From: Deinococcus sp.
GTDB taxonomy: Bacteria > Deinococcota > Deinococci > Deinococcales > Deinococcaceae
DNA length: 12,825 nt
Assembly: GCA_018260275.1 (NCBI GenBank)
Contig: JAGLBK010000063.1
Coordinates: 1-12,825, forward strand
Direction: 5' to 3'
A program made the translations under genes and the position numbers. Positions 1 through 9,758 of this stretch are shown one piece after another (within the stretch, counting starts at the first letter, position 1; each line of letters starts with the position of its first letter). The notes beneath the pieces were generated by a model. The model searched no databases and was not told the DNA's origin. It saw only the letters and a list, made by a program, of their open reading frames with translations.

Positions 1-116
1 CGTTTCAATTCGATCCATTTAAAAGAAATAAATAAAATAAAATAAATAATAATAAAATAATTAAATTTGATAATTAAGTTAATAAATAAAGATTGAATCG
101 GTGAGTAAAATTGTTT
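1..116. other. AT-rich stretch of foreign character joined to the MFS gene
   Basis: This stretch is about 15% G+C, with only 3 G/C among bases 21-90, against a clearly GC-rich remainder of the window. It consists largely of A/T homopolymer and AATAA-like units, with no motif I can name. The junction with normal DNA falls at about 111-125, inside the MFS coding sequence. By chance of composition the MFS frame stays open through it and would code a hydrophobic, Phe/Ile-rich tail. No inverted repeat, target duplication or transposase fragment is visible in the part shown. A chimeric contig end, sequencing artefact or contaminant is the simplest explanation. The margin of a low-GC inserted element is the alternative. 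Confidence 0.75.
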
Positions 117-644
117 GAAAAGAAAGCGCCACGACCACTGATCGGTCAGAAAGCCCCCCAGCAGCGGTCCGACCAGCCCCGAGATGCCCCAGACCCCGCT
201 GATGAACGACTGCACCCGCCCGCGCTCCTGCAGGGAAAACAGTTCGCCCACGATGGTCATGCTGATGGTCAGCAGCGCCCCCGCGCCCAGCCCCTGCAAG
301 GCCCGCGCCCCGATCAGCCAGCCCATGTTCTGCGCCGCCCCGCACAGCGCCGAGCCGACCAGAAAGAGCACCATGCCCATGAGGTACAGCCGCTTGCGCC
401 CCACGATGTCCGACCCGCGCCCCCACAGCGGGCTGCTGACCGTGCTGAACAGCATGTAGATGGCGAAGGGCAGGGCGTAGTACGCCGAACCGTGCAGGTC
501 CTTGATGACGTTGGGCATGGCCGTCGAAACCACGCTGGCTTCCATGGCATTCAGGAAAACGCCCAGAATCAGGCCGATGGTCGCCAGCTGGCGCGTTCGC
601 AGCTGGGCAGGGGACAGGGCTGGGTCGAGGGTGGGCACAGTCAT
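1..644 (-). CDS. MFS multidrug efflux transporter (DHA2/EmrB-like), N-terminal part, runs off the window and is disrupted by AT-rich DNA
   Basis: The ATG is at 644-642 and the frame stays open to the window edge. Residues 1-176 are a clear major facilitator N-terminal half. The first membrane helix carries a DHA2-like motif (LNAMEASVVSTAMPNV, about 31-46). The loop 2-3 motif A is GRGSDIVGRKR at 75-85. Motif B lies at about 114-122 (RALQGLGAG), and the helix 5 antiporter-like motif at about 149-165 (SGVWGISGLVGP, GGFLTD). The family consensus after helix 5 is roughly WRW-I-F-x-x-N-x-P. Here W172-R173-F174-L175-F176 fits, but the sequence then becomes KQFYSPIQS followed by Phe/Ile/Tyr-rich residues coded by AT-rich DNA, so homology ends near base 116. 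A full transporter has 12-14 helices and only about five are present. The substrate is unknown but is likely a drug or other small molecule exchanged for protons. The gene is divergent from the formate channel gene and has no clear Shine-Dalgarno. Confidence 0.8.
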   Translation of the reverse strand, partial: MTVPTLDPALSPAQLRTRQLATIGLILGVFLNAMEASVVSTAMPNVIKDLHGSAYYALPFAIYMLFSTVSSPLWGRGSDIVGRKRLYLMGMVLFLVGSALCGAAQNMGWLIGARALQGLGAGALLTISMTIVGELFSLQERGRVQSFISGVWGISGLVGPLLGGFLTDQWSWRFLFKQFYSPIQSLFINLIIKFNYFIIIYFILFISFKWIELK

Positions 645-651
645 GTCCGTC

Positions 652-657
652 AGGGTA
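652..657 (-). promoter_or_regulatory. Candidate leaderless -10 box for the MFS gene
   Basis: On the minus strand TACCCT matches TANNNT and lies 7 bases before the ATG at 644. There is no Shine-Dalgarno upstream of that ATG, so a leaderless transcript is plausible. No convincing -35 box is seen 16-18 bases further up. An alternative minus-strand promoter is TTGACT (697-702) with TACAGT (676-681) and a 15-base spacer, but it would give a 5' leader without a ribosome site. Confidence 0.4.
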
Positions 658-662
658 CACGC

Positions 663-712
663 CCAGGCCTTGGGCACTGTAGGACCGGTTGCCCAAAGTC
701 AATTGGGCCTGG
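663..712. promoter_or_regulatory. Cluster of inverted repeats, candidate operator of the MFS gene
   Basis: TTGGGC (670-675), GCCCAA (691-696) and TTGGGC (703-708) form two overlapping inverted repeats with gaps of 15 and 6 bases. An outer pair, CCAGGCC (663-669) and GGCCTGG (706-712), brackets them. The cluster overlaps the possible minus-strand promoter elements and sits 19-68 bases upstream of the MFS start, where a TetR- or MarR-type repressor of an efflux gene would bind. No regulator gene is in the window, so the role is inferred. Confidence 0.4.
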
Positions 713-888
713 TACTTCTCCGAATGACGTGCCCTGCGAAGCGATACCCCAGAGCGCTCCGGTCTCTGTTGCGCTCAGTCATGAAGATGTTCAAAAGGCA
801 CCAGCTTTACGGCAGATGTTCTAAGCTAAAAGGGAGATTCCCCCCAAACCCGTATGAGCCGATGCTCAAAACTGTGGTGCCCGCCACC

Positions 889-924
889 TAAGACCAGTCA
901 AGCCCAGCCCTCAGATAAGACCAG
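889..924. repeat. TAAGACCAG direct repeat upstream of the formate channel gene
   Basis: TAAGACCAG occurs at 889-897 and again at 916-924, 27 bases apart, with the second copy directly before the ribosome-binding site at 927. A second short direct repeat, AGATGTTC, occurs at 785-792 and 814-821. The spacing of both (27 and 29 bases) could put the copies on nearly the same helix face. I could not identify a convincing sigma-70 promoter or FNR/CRP-like site for the channel gene, so these repeats are the best visible regulatory candidates. Confidence 0.35.
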
Positions 925-941
925 CTAGGAGAGGAACCCCA

Positions 942-1790
942 ATGGCCGATGCAAACTTTCTGACGCCCGCCGAGATCACCCAGGCTGCTATGGATATCGG
1001 GCAGCACAAGGTCAGTCTCAACCCACTCAACAGCTTTCTCCTCGCTATTCTGGCTGGTGCATTTATCGCTTTTGCCGCCGAGGGTTCCAACATGGCGGCC
1101 TTCAACCTGCTCGGCGACCCGCACACCTACGGGCTGGGCAAAGCGCTCGCCGGGGTGGTCTTTCCGACGGGCCTGATGCTGGTGCTGGTCGCCGGGGCCG
1201 AACTGTTTACCGGCAACACCATGATTCTGGCGACGGTGCTCGGCGGCAAAGTCCGTGCCGGGCAGATGCTCGGCAACTGGGCGCTGGTGTACCTGGGCAA
1301 CCTCGTCGGGTCGCTGCTGATCGCCTACATGATGGCGCACTCGGGGCTGTTCTCCAGCGGCGACAACCACCTGGGCGGCATGACCATCAAAATCGCGTCC
1401 TACAAGACCCATCTGCCGTTCATGTCGGCCTTTTTCCTGGGCGTCATGGCGAACTGGCTGGTGTGTCTGGCGGTGTGGATGTCGTGGGGCGCCAGAGACA
1501 TCACCGGCAAGCTGCTCAGCGCCTTTTTTCCCATCTGGCTGTTCATCACCTCAGGATTTGAACACAGCGTCGCCAACATGTACTACATACCGGCGGGCAT
1601 TCTGGCAAAAGCCGACCCGGCCCTCGTGGCGGCCAGCGGCGTCAAGCCCGACAAGCTGGCTGGCCTGAACTGGGGCACCTTCTTCACCGTCAATCTGCTG
1701 CCGGTCACGCTCGGCAACATCGTGGGCGGGGCGCTGCTGGTGGCGGGCGTGTACTGGACCGTCTACCGGGTGCGCCAGCCACAGCCCTGA
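942..1790 (+). CDS. focA: Formate/nitrite transporter (FocA-type channel)
   Basis: A 282-residue inner-membrane protein of the FNT family, pentameric channels that pass formate or related small anions, often with proton coupling. The six expected helices lie at about 31-50, 68-90, 109-131, 159-180, 193-218 and 246-275. Signature segments are present: GAELFTGNTM at 85-94 in the broken second helix, NWLVCLAVWMSWGAR from 171, GFEHSVANMY at 205-214 with the pore-gating histidine at 208 (His209 in Escherichia coli FocA), and NLLPVTLGNIVGG at 251-263. The ATG follows a strong Shine-Dalgarno, AGGAGAGGA (927-935), by six bases. It is the first gene of the formate dehydrogenase module, so formate uptake for the dehydrogenase is the likely job. 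Nitrite or hydrosulfide transport by the same family cannot be excluded from sequence. The FNT assignment is secure and the substrate is inferred from context. Confidence 0.93.
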   Translation: MADANFLTPAEITQAAMDIGQHKVSLNPLNSFLLAILAGAFIAFAAEGSNMAAFNLLGDPHTYGLGKALAGVVFPTGLMLVLVAGAELFTGNTMILATVLGGKVRAGQMLGNWALVYLGNLVGSLLIAYMMAHSGLFSSGDNHLGGMTIKIASYKTHLPFMSAFFLGVMANWLVCLAVWMSWGARDITGKLLSAFFPIWLFITSGFEHSVANMYYIPAGILAKADPALVAASGVKPDKLAGLNWGTFFTVNLLPVTLGNIVGGALLVAGVYWTVYRVRQPQP

Positions 1791-1860
1791 GACTAAATTC
1801 TGAGGCCAGCCCTTACTCCCTCATTTTCATTTACCGGACTTTCGTTTTCTGGAGGTTGTT

Positions 1861-2091
1861 ATGCCGAATGAATCCCATGAAGTGAACTCCCATAACCCTG
1901 ACCACGGCACCGAAACCCAGGGCACTGAGACTCCGGTGTCCGGCCCAGTGGCCCCCACGACCTCGCAGCCGGGGACCGACCCCGTCCGCCCGGTCAACCC
2001 CGACGTGCACGGCGTTCCCGGTGCGACCCACGAAACCGAGGCGTCGCGACTGGAACGCGAGGCGAAGACCAGCCGCGAAAACCGCTACTGA
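1861..2091 (+). CDS. Small disordered hydrophilic protein of the formate module, unknown function
   Basis: A 76-residue protein with no cysteine, no membrane segment and no signal peptide. Residues 1-55 are rich in Thr, Pro, Glu, Gly, Asn and His and look disordered. The last 20 (ETEASRLEREAKTSRENRY) look like a short charged helix. The start is supported by GGAGG (1851-1855) five bases before the ATG. The gene lies 70 bases after the channel gene and 198 bases before the formate dehydrogenase catalytic gene, on the same strand with no obvious terminator between. I do not recognise a family. Its place suggests a link to formate dehydrogenase or a general stress-type small protein, but nothing in the sequence proves either. 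Confidence 0.7.
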   Translation: MPNESHEVNSHNPDHGTETQGTETPVSGPVAPTTSQPGTDPVRPVNPDVHGVPGATHETEASRLEREAKTSRENRY

Positions 2092-2289
2092 ACCGCTGAT
2101 GGACTGCTGAGCTGCGCCGGGGCCTGCCGGAAACGGGGGCCTGCCGAAAAAAGGCCCTCAGGCTCTGCCGCTTTTTCACCCGTCCGACAGCCCCACGGCC
2201 CAATTCCCTTTCGTTCCCTGCGCTCCTCCTCACTCCCTGACCAGCTATCCCAGCCCCGCCGCTCCTGACCCGCCACCGAGGTATTCCAC

Positions 2290-5311
<3,022 letters not shown>

Positions 5312-5322
<11 letters not shown>

Positions 5323-5367
5323 ACGCAGCCGATTGGGGGCAGCCGATTGACCACAGCCCATTGAGTT
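5312..5367 (+). repeat. Four tandem 14-bp repeats spanning the forC stop codon
   Basis: Units begin at 5312, 5326, 5340 and 5354 with exactly 14-bp spacing and consensus CAGCCGATTGANNN. The first unit is CAGCGGATTGAACG and its ATTGA holds the TGA stop of forC (5320-5322); the other units lie in the gap before the DUF1641 gene. The repeats are imperfect and not palindromic. Copy-number change would alter only the intergenic spacing, because the stop lies in the first unit. Confidence 0.7.
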
Positions 5368-5501
5368 GAGTCAAGAGGCACGCGGACGGGAGCGCTACCA
5401 CTTGCCCTTTATGCCCTCTGTCCTCTAGCCCGGCCACAGGCCCCGATGTGCGCCGCTCCGCCCCATCCTTTCTTTTCCCGACCTTTCCCGGAGGCTGTCA
5501 C

Positions 5502-6002
5502 ATGGCTAAACCCTTAGAATTTACTCCACGCCCAGCCAGCCCACAGCAGCGGCTGGAAAACGAGTTTCACGATTCGGCCCCCGCGCTCGAAGAAAGCCTC
5601 AGGCTGCTGCGTGAACTGCATGAGCACGGCGTGCTGGACGTGCTGACCAAGCTGGTGCGCGGCGGCGAGGGCCTGACCGAAGGTGCGCTGCGTACCCTGG
5701 GCAGCGACCAGATGATCGCGGGCCTACGCAGCGTGGTTGAACTGGCGCGGCTGATAGGCGGACTTGACCCCGCCGACATTCGCCAGCTGGCGCAGGGGAT
5801 CGGCGGCGCGGTCAGCCAGGGCGCCCATAGCGCGGTGAACGGCGAAAAAGTCACGCCGCTGGAGCTTCCCAGGTTGCTGCTCGACCCCGACGTTCAACTT
5901 GCGCTTGGTACGCTGTTTGGTGTGCTGCGCGGGCTGGGGCAGGGGATACGTGCGGCGCGTGAGGAGCAGGCCAACGCGCAGCCCGGCACCCGTATCCCGT
6001 GA
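5502..6002 (+). CDS. forE: DUF1641 protein, ForE-like partner subunit of formate dehydrogenase
   Basis: A 166-residue soluble protein of the DUF1641 family, found beside ForC-type formate dehydrogenases (YjgD/YrhD in Bacillus). In B. subtilis the family member ForE is the second subunit of a menaquinone-linked enzyme. The family pattern shows in SLRLLRELHEHGVLDVLTKL (about 32-51) and in the Leu/Gly-rich C-terminal segment (LGTLFGVLRGLGQGI, about 134-148). No cysteines and no membrane helices are present, so it would meet the membrane through amphipathic helices or a partner. I chose the ATG at 5502 because GGAGG (5490-5494) lies seven bases before it. A start 18 codons upstream at 5448 would place that ribosome site inside the gene and add a Pro/Phe-rich stretch unlike the family. 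fdhD begins three bases after its stop. Confidence 0.85.
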   Translation: MAKPLEFTPRPASPQQRLENEFHDSAPALEESLRLLRELHEHGVLDVLTKLVRGGEGLTEGALRTLGSDQMIAGLRSVVELARLIGGLDPADIRQLAQGIGGAVSQGAHSAVNGEKVTPLELPRLLLDPDVQLALGTLFGVLRGLGQGIRAAREEQANAQPGTRIP

Positions 6003-6005
6003 GCC

Positions 6006-6793
<788 letters not shown>

Positions 6794-6797
<4 letters not shown>

Positions 6798-7312
6798 GTC
6801 AGCCTTCCGCCCGCCCCGCCTCGCGCCCGGTGCCCACGCAACCCGCCGGATACGTGCAACTGGCCCGCTACAGCAGTCTCACCTACCTATGGCGTCTGCT
6901 GGCCGGGGCGCGGCAGGCAGGCCGCACGGTCGCTCCGGTGCGCGGCGACAGCGAGGAAAGCGCCCGGCGCAAAATCAGCGGGTACGCCCTGCCGAACGCC
7001 GGGGCCTTCATCGACGCCGCGCCCCTGTTGCACGAGCTGGAGGAGGGTTTTGCCGCTCACCCGGCGCTGCTGGCCCTGCTCGGCGGCGATACCGGACCCC
7101 TCAAGGCCGAACTGGACGCGCGTTATGAACTCAAACTCGATTTCACGGTGGCGCTCACCGCCTCACGGGATTTCGTCTGCCGTCCGGATTTCAAATTTGT
7201 GTTGCCTGCCGGGCAAAACAGCAGCCTGCCCACCGACCTGACCCTCCGCGCCCGCCGCTTTTCACGCGATGAAATCAACATGTTGCTCCTGCGGGCGTGT
7301 GGGCTGGCCTGA
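6794..7312 (+). CDS. Uncharacterised 172-residue protein translationally coupled to FdhD
   Basis: The GTG start at 6794-6796 overlaps the fdhD stop (GTGA, 6794-6797), which indicates co-translation. The protein starts with a Pro/Ser/Ala-rich tail (1-18). A helical segment follows (YVQLARYSSLTYLWRLLAGA, about 20-39). A basic stretch with RRKISGYALPNAGAF comes next, and then a C-terminal region with the aromatic, charged motif SRDFVCRPDFKFVLPAG (about 124-140). There is one cysteine, no CxxC, no signal peptide and no obvious membrane helix. I do not recognise a family. Being last in the formate module suggests a role in maturation, assembly or chaperoning of the dehydrogenase, but only position supports this. 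It ends five bases before the stop of the converging aminotransferase gene. Confidence 0.8.
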
Positions 7313-7317
7313 AAACC

Positions 7318-8775
7318 TCAGCCGTCGCTGGGCGTGCGCTTTTTGGGCTTGGTGGCGGCGAAGGTGGCTAACTGGGTCAGCAGGGCCGGGGGCGTGTTGG
7401 TCAGCAATTGCAGGCTGCTGTGGTTGCGCTGGGCAAAACGCTCGATGCGGTCGAACATTTCCGAGAAGGTGTCCTGGGGCATGTTCAGCGCCGGACTCAG
7501 GCGCACCACGCGCTTGCTGCTCAGGCTCATGTTGGCGATCACGCCCGCGTGGTGAATTTCGCGCAGGGCGAGCAGGGCGGTGGCCTCGAACACCAGTTCG
7601 CGCAGGGCGCCGGGCAGCGGCAGGCCGCCCACCATCGGCTGAAACTGCATGGCGAACAGCATCCCCTGGCCGCGCACCGCCTCGAACAGCCGGGGAAAAC
7701 GGCGCTGAAGCTGCTGGAGGCGGGCCAGCCCCTGTTCGCCCAGGATCAGACTGCGGGCGGGGTAATCGTTGTCGAGGAGGTATTCCAGCGATTTGAGGCC
7801 CACCGCCATGCTCAGGGCGCCGCCGCCGAAGGTGTTGCTGTGGCGCTTGCTGCTCAGGCCGCCCAGCATTTTCTTGAACATGGCCTGCCGCACGATGGTC
7901 GCGCCCACCGGCACCAGCCCCCCGCCGAGCGGTTTGGCGAGCGTGATGATGTCGGCGTCGAGGCCCTGCGCCGCGCTCTCGAACCAGTGCCCGGTGCGGC
8001 CCAGCCCGGTCTGAATCTCGTCGGCAATGACCACGATGCCGTGTTTGCGGCAGTATTCCCCTAGGCCCCTGAGGAAACCGGGCGGGGGAATGTTCACGCC
8101 GCCTTCGCCCTGAATCGGCTCGACCACCACGGCCACCACGCTGTCCGGCCCCACCCGCCGGATCAGGCTTTGCAAGGCCCCCAGGTCGCCGTAGGGGCTG
8201 GTCAGTGCGCCGGGTACCAGTGGCCGGAAGGCGTCCTGATACTCGGGGTTGGGCGTCAGGCTGAGTGAGCCGTAGGTTTTGCCGTGGTAGGCGCTGGAAA
8301 AGCTGATGAAATGTTTGGACTTGGGCCGCCATGTCTTGGCGAATTTCAGCGCTCCCTCGATGGCCTCGGTGCCACTGGAGCAGAAGAATACCTGGCTGTC
8401 GCTGTGGCTGGGCAGTTCGCGGGCCAGCAGCTGCACCAGATTGGCCCCGAGCGCGGCTCGCCACGGGCTGGCCGACTGCTGCGGCAGGCTCATGGCCCGG
8501 TTTTTCTCCAGAAACTCGCGCATGAAGCTGGTCAGTTCGGGGGGCATCTCGCCAAAGGGGGTCGCGGCGTATCCGCTGGCATTGATGCGCCGCACGCCGT
8601 TTTCGTCTTCCAGTTCCCAGGGACTGACGCTGTAAAAGGGGCCAACCACACCCAGCAGTTGCAGGCCGTATAGCAGTTCCTCGTTGCCGTGGTGCAGGTC
8701 GAGGTAACGGGCGTCGGCGGGGCGGAGGCGCTCGGCCAGTACGTCGTCGGCGCGAATAAAGGAGCGCGGGGTCAT
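7318..8775 (-). CDS. Class III (ornithine-type) pyridoxal-phosphate aminotransferase
   Basis: A 485-residue fold-type I PLP enzyme of the acetylornithine/ornithine/4-aminobutyrate aminotransferase family. Visible motifs are the phosphate-binding SSGTEAIE (133-140), the PLP-stacking AYHGKT (162-167), EP-IQGEGG (219-226), the PLP-nitrogen aspartate in ADEIQTGLGRTG (Asp252), the Schiff-base lysine in TLAKPLGGG (Lys281), the cross-subunit phosphate ligand in SNTFGG (Thr315), and the carboxylate-binding arginine in RLSP (Arg425). Amino donor and keto acceptor cannot be told from these motifs; putrescine, ornithine, lysine or 4-aminobutyrate are all possible. About 40 residues before the core and a Lys-rich C-terminal tail make it longer than the usual 400-450. 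It converges on the formate module with no room for a terminator and is divergent from the HNH-like gene. Confidence 0.88.
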   Translation of the reverse strand: MTPRSFIRADDVLAERLRPADARYLDLHHGNEELLYGLQLLGVVGPFYSVSPWELEDENGVRRINASGYAATPFGEMPPELTSFMREFLEKNRAMSLPQQSASPWRAALGANLVQLLARELPSHSDSQVFFCSSGTEAIEGALKFAKTWRPKSKHFISFSSAYHGKTYGSLSLTPNPEYQDAFRPLVPGALTSPYGDLGALQSLIRRVGPDSVVAVVVEPIQGEGGVNIPPPGFLRGLGEYCRKHGIVVIADEIQTGLGRTGHWFESAAQGLDADIITLAKPLGGGLVPVGATIVRQAMFKKMLGGLSSKRHSNTFGGGALSMAVGLKSLEYLLDNDYPARSLILGEQGLARLQQLQRRFPRLFEAVRGQGMLFAMQFQPMVGGLPLPGALRELVFEATALLALREIHHAGVIANMSLSSKRVVRLSPALNMPQDTFSEMFDRIERFAQRNHSSLQLLTNTPPALLTQLATFAATKPKKRTPSDG

Positions 8776-8781
8776 TGGCGC

Positions 8782-8787
8782 AGTTTA
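8782..8787 (-). promoter_or_regulatory. Leaderless -10 box of the aminotransferase gene
   Basis: TAAACT on the minus strand ends six bases before the ATG at 8775 and fits TANNNT. No Shine-Dalgarno is present. A weak -35-like TTCAGT lies 16 bases further up (8804-8809). The start of transcription would fall at or next to the start codon. Confidence 0.6.
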
Positions 8788-8827
8788 GCGCGGGGCCGTG
8801 CCCACTGAAGGCGCGGGGCTAAAGGCT

Positions 8828-8833
8828 TATGCT
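8828..8833 (+). promoter_or_regulatory. Leaderless -10 box of the HNH-like gene
   Basis: TATGCT ends seven bases before the ATG at 8841 and fits TANNNT; no ribosome-binding site is seen. This decides against the in-frame ATG at 8829, which lies inside the box. The box faces away from the aminotransferase promoter within a 65-base gap. Confidence 0.65.
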
Positions 8834-8840
8834 GGCGCCT

Positions 8841-9167
8841 ATGGCCCGCAAGAAAGATGAGTCCAGCTGGTACGCCGAACCCAAACCCACCGAAACGTGC
8901 GTGCTGTGTGGGCGCGAAGCCCCAAACCTAACCGATCACCACCTGGTGCCCAAGTCTCAGGGGCGGCGTCAAGGCGTCAAGCTGGGTGAGATTCCCACGG
9001 TCAAGATGTGCCCCGCCTGCCAGGGTTTTTTGACCAAGACTTACAGCACAGGCGAACTGGCGAACGAGTTGAACACCGTCGAGGCCATCTTGGAGCGCGA
9101 GGAAGTGCAGAAATTTATCAAGTGGGTGCAAAAGCAGCCGCTGACGAAGGGCGTGCGGGTGCACTAG
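8841..9167 (+). CDS. Degenerate HNH-like zinc protein (YisB-type) lacking catalytic residues
   Basis: A 108-residue protein with the layout of YisB-type HNH proteins. It has a first zinc knuckle CVLCG (Cys20, Cys23), then TDHHLVPKS (His33, His34), then the second knuckle CPAC (Cys57, Cys60), and a C-terminal helix region GELANELNTVEAILEREEVQ leading to FIKWVQKQP. In the typical family the second knuckle reads roughly CxxCHxxIHxxFxNxELA. Here both histidines are replaced (Gln61 and Thr65) and the asparagine is Thr70. The four structural cysteines and the DHH remain, so a zinc-bound fold is likely but nuclease activity is doubtful. It may be a DNA- or RNA-binding relative. The ATG at 8841 is chosen for its leaderless promoter. 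Its partners are unknown. Confidence 0.75.
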   Translation: MARKKDESSWYAEPKPTETCVLCGREAPNLTDHHLVPKSQGRRQGVKLGEIPTVKMCPACQGFLTKTYSTGELANELNTVEAILEREEVQKFIKWVQKQPLTKGVRVH

Positions 9168-9169
9168 AC

Positions 9170-9316
9170 CTCTTGCGAAAGTCGCAGTGAGGTCAGTCTA
9201 AGGGTCAAAGAGTCCAAGGGTCTAAGGGCAAAAACGGCCCATGCTTAACGGCCTGGGAGTGGTCTCTGCGTCAACGAGGTCCAGAGACTGCCCGGTATTC
9301 ATGGCTTTCGCAAGAG
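9170..9316. mobile_element. 147-bp element with 12-bp terminal inverted repeats (MITE-like remnant)
   Basis: CTCTTGCGAAAG (9170-9181) is repeated exactly in inverted orientation as CTTTCGCAAGAG (9305-9316). The 123 bases between contain no convincing gene but do hold an octamer repeat (9196-9227) and an inner hairpin pairing GTCTCTG with CAGAGAC around 9264-9290. The element starts three bases after the HNH-like stop and ends 81 bases before gatC. No clear target-site duplication is visible. The layout suggests a non-autonomous insertion or the ends left by an IS; the IS family is not established. Confidence 0.45.
9196..9227 (+). repeat. Imperfect tandem octamers (GTCTAAGG type)
   Basis: Four adjacent octamers read GTCTAAGG, GTCAAAGA, GTCCAAGG and GTCTAAGG, starting at 9196, 9204, 9212 and 9220. 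They lie between the inverted repeats of the 147-bp element. Octamer arrays of this kind occur in Deinococcus intergenic DNA as far as I recall; no function is known from the sequence. Confidence 0.6.
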
Positions 9317-9384
9317 ATTTGCTGAGGCCCGTTCACTCTGGGAAGCCCGCTCAGCCTGGGAACACTGTTCAGTGTCGCCGCCTT

Positions 9385-9390
9385 TATACT
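9385..9390 (+). promoter_or_regulatory. Leaderless -10 box of gatC
   Basis: TATACT ends seven bases before the gatC ATG at 9398 and is close to the sigma-70 consensus. No Shine-Dalgarno lies between. It supports ATG 9398 as the start and a transcript beginning at the start codon. Confidence 0.7.
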
Positions 9391-9397
9391 TCTCCCC

Positions 9398-9688
9398 ATG
9401 ATCGACGCGGCCCAAATCGACCACCTCGCCACCCTCGCCCGGCTTCAGCTGACGCCCGAGGAACGCACCGTCATGCAAGAAGACCTGACCAAACTGCTCG
9501 GTTACTTCGAGCAACTCAACGAAGTGGACACGGACGGCGTCGAGGAAATGCAGCGCCCCGTGAATCTGGTCAACGTGCTGCGTGAAGACGTGGCGGGCCA
9601 GCCCTTTCCGGCAGGCGTGATCGCGGCCCTCGCCCCCGAGATGCAGGACGGCCAGATCAAAATTCCGCGCACCGTCGAGGCCGAGTAA
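9398..9688 (+). CDS. gatC: Aspartyl/glutamyl-tRNA amidotransferase subunit C
   Basis: A 96-residue GatC, the small subunit that clamps GatA to GatB in the GatCAB amidotransferase, which turns Asp-tRNA(Asn) or Glu-tRNA(Gln) into the amide form. The family pattern is seen from the start: IDHLATLARLQLTPEER (about 7-23), the helix with DLTKLLGYFEQLNEVDTDGV (29-48), then NVLREDV (59-65) and the C-terminal FKIPRTVE-like end QIKIPRTVEAE. Full length and intact. In Deinococcus, GatCAB is reported to serve asparagine formation since a glutaminyl-tRNA synthetase is present; that is family knowledge, not visible here. gatA and gatB are not in the window. It probably shares a transcript with serS 70 bases downstream. 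Confidence 0.95.
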   Translation: MIDAAQIDHLATLARLQLTPEERTVMQEDLTKLLGYFEQLNEVDTDGVEEMQRPVNLVNVLREDVAGQPFPAGVIAALAPEMQDGQIKIPRTVEAE

Positions 9689-9758
9689 TGGGTGGCCTGA
9701 CGCTCAAAGGCGGCTTTTCGCTTTTCTTGCCGACGCTTGCCCGTCTCTGGAGCCTGTG

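Noticed and set aside
697..702. TTGACT/TACAGT as the main MFS promoter
   Set aside because: The spacer is only 15 bases and the leader would lack a ribosome-binding site; it is kept only as an alternative to the leaderless box.
111..824. Plus-strand open frame over the MFS gene
   Set aside because: The opposite strand carries clear MFS motifs; the plus-strand product is a low-complexity Arg/Gln/His/Pro sequence with no ribosome site.
2119..2174. Possible terminator between the small protein and forC (repeated GGGGCCTGCCG, GGGCC/GGCCC stem, T-run at 2170-2174)
   Set aside because: The stem is only five bases with an 11-base loop and is separated from the T-run, so it is too weak to call.
5448..5501. 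Upstream in-frame start for the DUF1641 protein
   Set aside because: It lacks a ribosome site, adds residues foreign to the family, and would put the strong GGAGG at 5490-5494 inside the gene.
8829..8840. In-frame ATG four codons upstream of the HNH-like gene start
   Set aside because: The ATG lies inside the TATGCT -10 box, so a transcript from that promoter would not contain it.
9241..9585. Open frame across the inverted-repeat element and gatC
   Set aside because: Its second half is an out-of-frame reading of gatC and its product has no recognisable pattern.
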